64,000 nt of DNA from an uncultured Devosia sp. (GTDB lineage: Bacteria; Pseudomonadota; Alphaproteobacteria; Rhizobiales; Devosiaceae), in contig NZ_CAUQDV010000002.1 of NCBI RefSeq assembly GCF_963517015.1, positions 434,001-498,000 on the forward strand, given 5' to 3'. Shown piece by piece: positions 59,849-64,000 of the stretch (position 1 is the stretch's first letter; every line of letters starts with the position of its first letter). Under the pieces are notes generated by a model that was not told where the DNA came from, ran no database searches, and was given only the letters and a program-made list of their open reading frames with translations. A program made the translations under genes and the position numbers.

Positions 59849-60778
59849 TCAGACCACGGCGCTGGGCAGGGGATCACCAGCGAAATGGGCGTCGAGGTTC
59901 TGGACCAGCAGGGCGCCCATGGCGTCGCGGGTTTCGGGGGTGGCGCTGGCGTGGTGCGGGTTGAGCACCACATTGTCGAGCGTGAAGATGCCCTTGGGCA
60001 CATTGGGTTCGTCGAGGAAAACATCGAGCGCCGCGCCGCCGAGACCGCCGGACCGGAGCAGGTCGAGCATGGCGGTTTCGTCGACCAGCGTGCCGCGGGC
60101 GACGTTGACGAGGCGGCCATCGGCACCGAGGGCTTCGAGCACCTGGCGGCTGACGATGCCCTCGGTGGATTTGCCGCCCGGGGCAACGACAATCATCCAG
60201 TCGCAGTCGCGGGCCATGTCTTCGAGATTGTCGTAGTAGATGTGCGGTACGGTGGGCTGGCGATGGCGGCCGAAATAGACGACGCGCATCTTGAGCGCCT
60301 GGGCCCGATTGGCGATTTCCTTGCCGATGCGGCCTAGGCCGAGAATGCCCACGGTCTTGCCGGTGAGTTCGGAGGAGAGGCCGAAGTTGGTGCCCGGCCA
60401 TTTGCCGTCGCGGACGAATTTGTCGGCCAGGACGATGCGGCGACCGAGCGCCAGCATGAGGCCGATGGCGAGATCGGCCACCGCGTCGTTGAGCACGTCG
60501 GGCGTGTTGGTGACGCGGATATTGCGGGTGCGGGCGGCTTTGGTGTCGATATTGTCGTAGCCGACGCCGAAATTGGCGATGATCTCGAGATTGGGCAGGG
60601 CGTCCATGAGGGCGGCATCGACAGCGCCGCCAGCGATGGCACGGATGCGGGCGCCATTGGCCGCGAGAAAGGATGCGGGATCGGCTTGCTCATGCAGCTT
60701 GTGGACGGTGTAGCGCTCGACAAGGGTTTTTTCGCAGGACGCCAGCAGCTTGCCGGTTTGCAGGATCTCGATGGTCAT
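59849..60778 (-). CDS. D-2-hydroxyacid dehydrogenase
   Basis: NAD(P)-dependent reductase of 2-oxo acids, 309 residues. The nucleotide-binding motif is GILGLGRIGKEIANRAQAL. Catalytic residues: Arg in GRLVNVARGTLVDE, Glu in DVFLDEPNVP, His in NPHHASATPETRDAM. IANFGVGYDNIDTKAARTRN is a typical substrate-domain segment. The GRHRQP sequence after the first Rossmann strand suggests NADPH preference. Glyoxylate/hydroxypyruvate reductase activity is the most likely role. GAGGAG precedes the ATG. Monocistronic. Confidence 0.94.
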   Translation of the reverse strand: MTIEILQTGKLLASCEKTLVERYTVHKLHEQADPASFLAANGARIRAIAGGAVDAALMDALPNLEIIANFGVGYDNIDTKAARTRNIRVTNTPDVLNDAVADLAIGLMLALGRRIVLADKFVRDGKWPGTNFGLSSELTGKTVGILGLGRIGKEIANRAQALKMRVVYFGRHRQPTVPHIYYDNLEDMARDCDWMIVVAPGGKSTEGIVSRQVLEALGADGRLVNVARGTLVDETAMLDLLRSGGLGGAALDVFLDEPNVPKGIFTLDNVVLNPHHASATPETRDAMGALLVQNLDAHFAGDPLPSAVV

Positions 60779-60843
60779 GGGCTTTTCTCCTCTTCACGCC
60801 AGCTTAGCGGTCACGTGTGACATCGCAAGAGAGTCTTTGTTGG

Positions 60844-60961
60844 GTACCCCCACCTAACCTCCCCCTGATAGGGGGAGGGATCAGATCGAGTTCTTGGCAC
60901 AATCACATTCTACCCACTACGCGGTCCCTCCCCCTATCAGGGGGAGGTTAGGTGGGGGTAC
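60844..60961. repeat. Dispersed ~118-bp palindromic element, copy 3
   Basis: The most symmetrical copy: GTACCCCCACCTAACC at the left and GGTTAGGTGGGGGTAC at the right are exact complements. The inner hairpins CCTCCCCCTGATAGGGGG and CCTCCCCCTATCAGGGGG are also mutual complements. The centre resembles copy 1 (gatcagatcg, then actacgcggtccc). It lies between the dehydrogenase and ATP-grasp genes, which are divergent. Confidence 0.9.
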
Positions 60962-61058
60962 TCCGATCTCGCCTCCCCACTTCGCCAGTAGACTGCGACA
61001 AATAAAAGTGTAGCAATGAGAGGGCGATGAGGAAGCCGTATCACCACTACGGAGCATA

Positions 61059-62480
61059 ATGGGCGACACGAAGCCTTTTGACGAAATGCATAATCCGGAC
61101 GGCTCCGTCCGCGAACCCTATCGTGTGCTGGCTCAATGGCTGGAGGAGCAGAAGGGCCGCGCGCTCAACCTGATGCAGGCTGACGCCGAGGCGATCTTCC
61201 GCAAGCTGGGCATTACCTTTGCCGTCTATGGCTCCGACGAGGGGACCGAAAAGGTCATTCCCTTCGACGTTATTCCCCGCATCATTGCGGCGCAGGAATG
61301 GAAGGAGCTGTCGCGGGGGATCGAGCAGCGGGTCAAGGCGCTCAATGCGTTCCTGCATGACATCTACCATGAGCAGACCATCCTCAAGGAGGGCATCGTC
61401 CCTTCCGACCTGATCCTCAAGAATGCGGCCTTCTGCCCGCAGATGATGGGGGTCAATCCGGCGCGCGACGTCTATGCCCATATCATTGGCGTCGACATCG
61501 TCCGGGTCGGGCCGGATCAGTTCTATGTGCTGGAAGACAATCTGCGCACGCCGTCGGGGGTCAGCTATATGCTGGAGGACCGCGAGGCGATGATGATGCT
61601 GGCGCCGGACCTGTTCCAGCGCATCAAGGTGGCGCCGGTCGATACCTATGCGGAAAACCTGCGGGCGACGCTGGAAAGCGTGGCGCCGGAAGGCACCAAG
61701 GGTACGCCCAACATCGTGGTGCTGACGCCGGGGATCTATAACTCGGCCTATTTCGAGCATTCGTTCCTGGCCGACCAGATGGGTGCCACGCTGTGCGAGG
61801 GGCCAGACCTGTTCGTCGAGGACGGCAAGGTGTTCATGCGGACGACGCTGGGGCCGGAGCGGGTCGATGTGATCTACCGCCGGATCGACGATGCCTATCT
61901 TGATCCGAAAGTGTTCCGGCCGGATTCCATGCTGGGTGTGCCGGGGCTGTTCGACGCCTATGCCAAGGGCAATGTCACGCTGGTCAATGCGCCGGGCACG
62001 GGCATTGCCGACGACAAGGCTGTCTATACCTATGTGCCGGAGATCGTGCAGTTTTACCTGGGCGAGAAGGCGCTGCTGGAGAATGTGCCGACCTATAATT
62101 GCACCGACCTCGACCAGCGCGCCTATGTGCTGGACAATATCGCTGACCTGGTGGTCAAGGAAGTGCATGGCTCGGGCGGCTATGGGATGATGGTGGGGCC
62201 GACGGCCTCCAAGGCCATGCATCGCGAATTCAAGAAGAAGATCCTGGCGCGGCCGGACAATTACATCGTGCAGCCGACGCTGGCACTCTCGACCTGCCCA
62301 ACCTTTGTCAATTCGGGCATTGCGCCACGGCATGTCGACCTGCGCCCCTATGTGCTGATCGGCGACGAAGTGCGGATCACGCCGGGCGGGCTGACCCGCG
62401 TGGCACTCAAGAAGGGATCGCTGGTGGTGAACTCTTCGCAGGGCGGCGGGACCAAGGATACGTGGGTGCTCGAAGAATGA
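61059..62480 (+). CDS. Circularly permuted type 2 ATP-grasp protein
   Basis: 473 residues, covering the DUF404/DUF407 fold. It starts MGDTKPFDEMHNPDGSVREPYRVLAQWL in pieces. GITFAVYGSDEGTEKVIPFDV, DVYAHIIGVDIVRVGPDQFY, and VLEDNLRTPSGVSYMLEDRE, the ATP-binding block, are highly conserved. VVKEVHGSGGYGMMVGP and NYIVQPTLALSTCPTFV are the later parts. The family is thought to make amide bonds between a carboxylate and an amine, perhaps unusual peptides, together with the alpha-E protein that follows. GGAG lies 4 nt before the ATG. The stop overlaps the next start, ATGA. Confidence 0.95.
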   Translation: MGDTKPFDEMHNPDGSVREPYRVLAQWLEEQKGRALNLMQADAEAIFRKLGITFAVYGSDEGTEKVIPFDVIPRIIAAQEWKELSRGIEQRVKALNAFLHDIYHEQTILKEGIVPSDLILKNAAFCPQMMGVNPARDVYAHIIGVDIVRVGPDQFYVLEDNLRTPSGVSYMLEDREAMMMLAPDLFQRIKVAPVDTYAENLRATLESVAPEGTKGTPNIVVLTPGIYNSAYFEHSFLADQMGATLCEGPDLFVEDGKVFMRTTLGPERVDVIYRRIDDAYLDPKVFRPDSMLGVPGLFDAYAKGNVTLVNAPGTGIADDKAVYTYVPEIVQFYLGEKALLENVPTYNCTDLDQRAYVLDNIADLVVKEVHGSGGYGMMVGPTASKAMHREFKKKILARPDNYIVQPTLALSTCPTFVNSGIAPRHVDLRPYVLIGDEVRITPGGLTRVALKKGSLVVNSSQGGGTKDTWVLEE

Positions 62481-63427
62481 CCATGCTTGGGCGCACTGCG
62501 CAGCACCTCTTCTGGCTTTCGCGCTATGTGGAGCGGGCGGAGAATATGGCCCGGCTGCTGGAGGTGGGTTATCGCATGAGCCTCACCAGCCGGCGCGAGG
62601 GGGGCGAGAGCGAGCATCTGATCTCGATGATGCAAGCCGCCGAGATCGACGAGGAATGGGACAAGAAGGAGCGTGTCGCCGATGTCGAGACGGTGACGCA
62701 TTTCATGCTGTTCGATCCGAGCAATCCGAGCTCGGTGCAATCCTGCCTGATGGCGGCGCGCAACAATGCGCGCACGGTGCGGACGGCGATCACCAGCGAC
62801 ATGTGGGAGACGCTGAACGGCGCCTGGCTGACATTTTGCCAGCTCAAGCCGCGTGATGTGCGCGGGGCGAAGCTGGTGGAAGTGCTGGAATGGATCAAGC
62901 AGATCAGCCACGAATTCCGCGGGGCCTTCCTCGGCACGCTGTTGCGCGACGACGGCTTTGCGTTTCTGCAGGCGGGCGGATTGATCGAGCGGGCCGACAA
63001 TACGGCGCGCATCCTCGACATGAAGTATTACGTGCTGCTGCCACAGGCGAAGATGGTGGGCGGGGAGCTCGATATCCAGCAATGGACGTTGATCCTGCGG
63101 GCGGCGTCTGCGCATCGCAGCTATCGCCATGTCTATCACGGCGGATATCAGGCGCAGAATATCGCCGACTTCCTGATCCTGCGGCAGGAGATGCCGCGCT
63201 CGCTGATCTATTGCGCGCGCTTCATCGAAACGCAGGTGCAGGCGCTGGCGCAGTTCTATGGCTGCGAACGCGAGTGCCAGGCGGCAGCCGCCGAATTGCG
63301 CGGCATGGTCGAGGGTACGACGATGGAGACCATTTTCGCCAATGGCCTGCATGAATTCCTGACGGAATTCATCGAGCGCAACAACAAGCTCACCACCAGC
63401 CTGTCGGAGAGCTACAACTTCTACTGA
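62477..63427 (+). CDS. Alpha-E domain protein (DUF403)
   Basis: All-helical protein of 316 residues, starting MTMLGRTAQHLFWLSRYVER with the ERAENMARLLEVGYRMSL that defines the family. Glu-rich helices and GLIERADNTARILDMKYYVL repeat the pattern, indicating an internal duplication. It nearly always sits directly after the circularly permuted ATP-grasp gene, as here. In most relatives a transglutaminase-like gene and a proteasome-type protease gene come next; neither is seen here. The pair's reaction has not been shown. Confidence 0.95.
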   Translation: MTMLGRTAQHLFWLSRYVERAENMARLLEVGYRMSLTSRREGGESEHLISMMQAAEIDEEWDKKERVADVETVTHFMLFDPSNPSSVQSCLMAARNNARTVRTAITSDMWETLNGAWLTFCQLKPRDVRGAKLVEVLEWIKQISHEFRGAFLGTLLRDDGFAFLQAGGLIERADNTARILDMKYYVLLPQAKMVGGELDIQQWTLILRAASAHRSYRHVYHGGYQAQNIADFLILRQEMPRSLIYCARFIETQVQALAQFYGCERECQAAAAELRGMVEGTTMETIFANGLHEFLTEFIERNNKLTTSLSESYNFY

Positions 63428-63459
63428 GGGGGTGAGACCTCTTCGGCTTCCGCATGCGC

Positions 63460-63517
63460 GATGTCATCCCGGCCTTGAGCCGGGATCCATCCTGAGATGG
63501 TCTAGCGGCCGCAAGGT
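63460..63517 (-). repeat. Dispersed 58-bp element, copy 3 (inverted)
   Basis: Complement of copies 1, 2 and 4: starts GATGTCATCCCGGCCTTGAG, then GATCCATC, and ends CCGCAAGGT. It is 13 bp from copy 4, which has the opposite orientation, so the two form one large palindrome of about 129 bp after the alpha-E gene. Confidence 0.85.
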
Positions 63518-63530
63518 GGATTGAACAACG

Positions 63531-63588
63531 ACCTTGCGGCTGTGGCGTGATCTCGGGATGGACCCCGGCTCAAGGCCGGGGTGAAATC
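63531..63588 (+). repeat. Dispersed 58-bp element, copy 4
   Basis: ACCTTGCGGC, 16 variable bases, GATGGACCCCGGCTCAAGG, then CCGGGGTGAAATC. It is the least conserved copy in its last third (GTGAAATC for ATGACATC). It stands between copy 3 and the end of the beta-lactamase gene. Confidence 0.85.
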
Positions 63589-63622
63589 GTGGGTGGGGCA
63601 CCAGAGGGCCAATCCCCACCCG

Positions 63623-64000
63623 TTACTGCCCGACCTGCCCCATCACCTCCGGCCACTCGGCCAAAAACGCATCTCTCGCGCGCAGGCCGGCCGAGGCGGC
63701 TTCGCGCTGCTCGTCCTGGATCAGGTGGACGAAAACCAGGGCCTGCCCGTCCTTTTGGGCGAGGCCGACATACCAGCCCCAGCCGTGGGCGCGGTCGAGG
63801 CTGTAGTCGGCGTTGCGGGGAAAGGCGGAGCCGGTCTTGCCGATGACGGACCAGCCATCCGTGGTCTGGCGGCGTTGCAGGATGGACAAGGTGGTCTCGG
63901 TCGCGTGATGGGAGACCGGCAATTGGCCGGTGACAAAGCGGGTCATGAAGGTGAGCTGCTGACGCGGTGTCACTTGCAGCGAGGAGCTGATCCAGGCGCG
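63623..64000 (-). CDS. Class D beta-lactamase, C-terminal part (partial, runs off the window)
   Basis: Only the last 125 residues are seen; the 5' part lies beyond base 64000. The KTG box of serine beta-lactamases appears as WSVIGKTGSAFPRN, followed by GWGWYVGLAQKDGQALVFVH, which has the GW-G pattern typical of class D (OXA) enzymes. The visible start AWISSSLQVTPRQQLTFM matches the helix that precedes the KTG box in class D. The active-site STFK and the SxV motifs are outside. Related chromosomal class D genes are found in many environmental alphaproteobacteria. Intact function cannot be judged. Confidence 0.88.
   Translation of the reverse strand, partial: RAWISSSLQVTPRQQLTFMTRFVTGQLPVSHHATETTLSILQRRQTTDGWSVIGKTGSAFPRNADYSLDRAHGWGWYVGLAQKDGQALVFVHLIQDEQREAASAGLRARDAFLAEWPEVMGQVGQ

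Overview
This window is a GC-rich, gene-dense piece of an alphaproteobacterial chromosome, most likely from the order Hyphomicrobiales. A Devosia-like genus is my guess from overall gene content, not something the sequence proves. Support comes from a tRNA-His with A73 and no encoded G-1 next to the matching odd type of HisRS, a short HisG that needs HisZ, a CIRCE-controlled groESL operon, Zur-type znu regulation, and palindromic intergenic repeats of the kind seen in this order. Almost everything is core housekeeping or nutrient uptake. There is no prophage, transposase, CRISPR array or rRNA operon.

Layout. 0-3.2 kb: zinc uptake, znuA divergent from znuC-znuB-zur around two Zur-box-like palindromes. 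3.3-12.3 kb, minus strand: rsmD, an rluB-type pseudouridine synthase with a very long basic tail, a lipoprotein gene, lspA, ileS, ribF and a HAD hydrolase. 12.4-17.7 kb: a degenerate EAL membrane protein, a ROK regulator divergent from a sigma-54 response regulator, a DMT exporter and a small protein. 17.7-21.2 kb: a 515-bp stretch with a 21-bp inverted repeat, a DUF427 gene, groES-groEL and an orphan BrnA-like antitoxin gene. 21.3-27.6 kb: a Sel1 protein, a TSUP transporter, a glycosyltransferase, and hisS-hisZ-hisG. 27.6-29.0 kb: a poorly coding, hairpin-rich region with two tandem 86-residue paralogues. 29.0-35.5 kb: tag, an L,D-transpeptidase, a TadG-like pilus protein, tRNA-His, and a large PAS protein that looks like a dead histidine kinase.

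35.7-44.5 kb is transport: two ferric-iron binding protein paralogues with one permease, then a peptide-type ABC system whose two ATPases are fused. 44.5-59.7 kb mixes sugar and central metabolism: a lone TctC protein, two GH13 alpha-glucosidases, a GH1 beta-glucosidase with a LacI-type operator, a UPF0149 protein, an Mrp ATPase, a small transaldolase, an aromatic-type aminotransferase, etfBA, an M20 amidohydrolase, an AbrB-family membrane protein, a small secreted protein and a cupin. 59.8-64 kb: a 2-hydroxyacid dehydrogenase, the circularly permuted ATP-grasp/alpha-E pair, and the C-terminal end of a class D beta-lactamase that runs off the window.

The least explained items are the pseudokinase, the 86-residue paralogues, the competing hairpins upstream of hisS, the three families of dispersed palindromic repeats, the 21-bp inverted repeat, and a permease with no ATG, GTG or TTG start that covers its first membrane segment. 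I did not find a clear new multi-gene system. Start codons were chosen from Shine-Dalgarno position, neighbour overlap and family N-termini, so many genes are shorter than the longest open frame.
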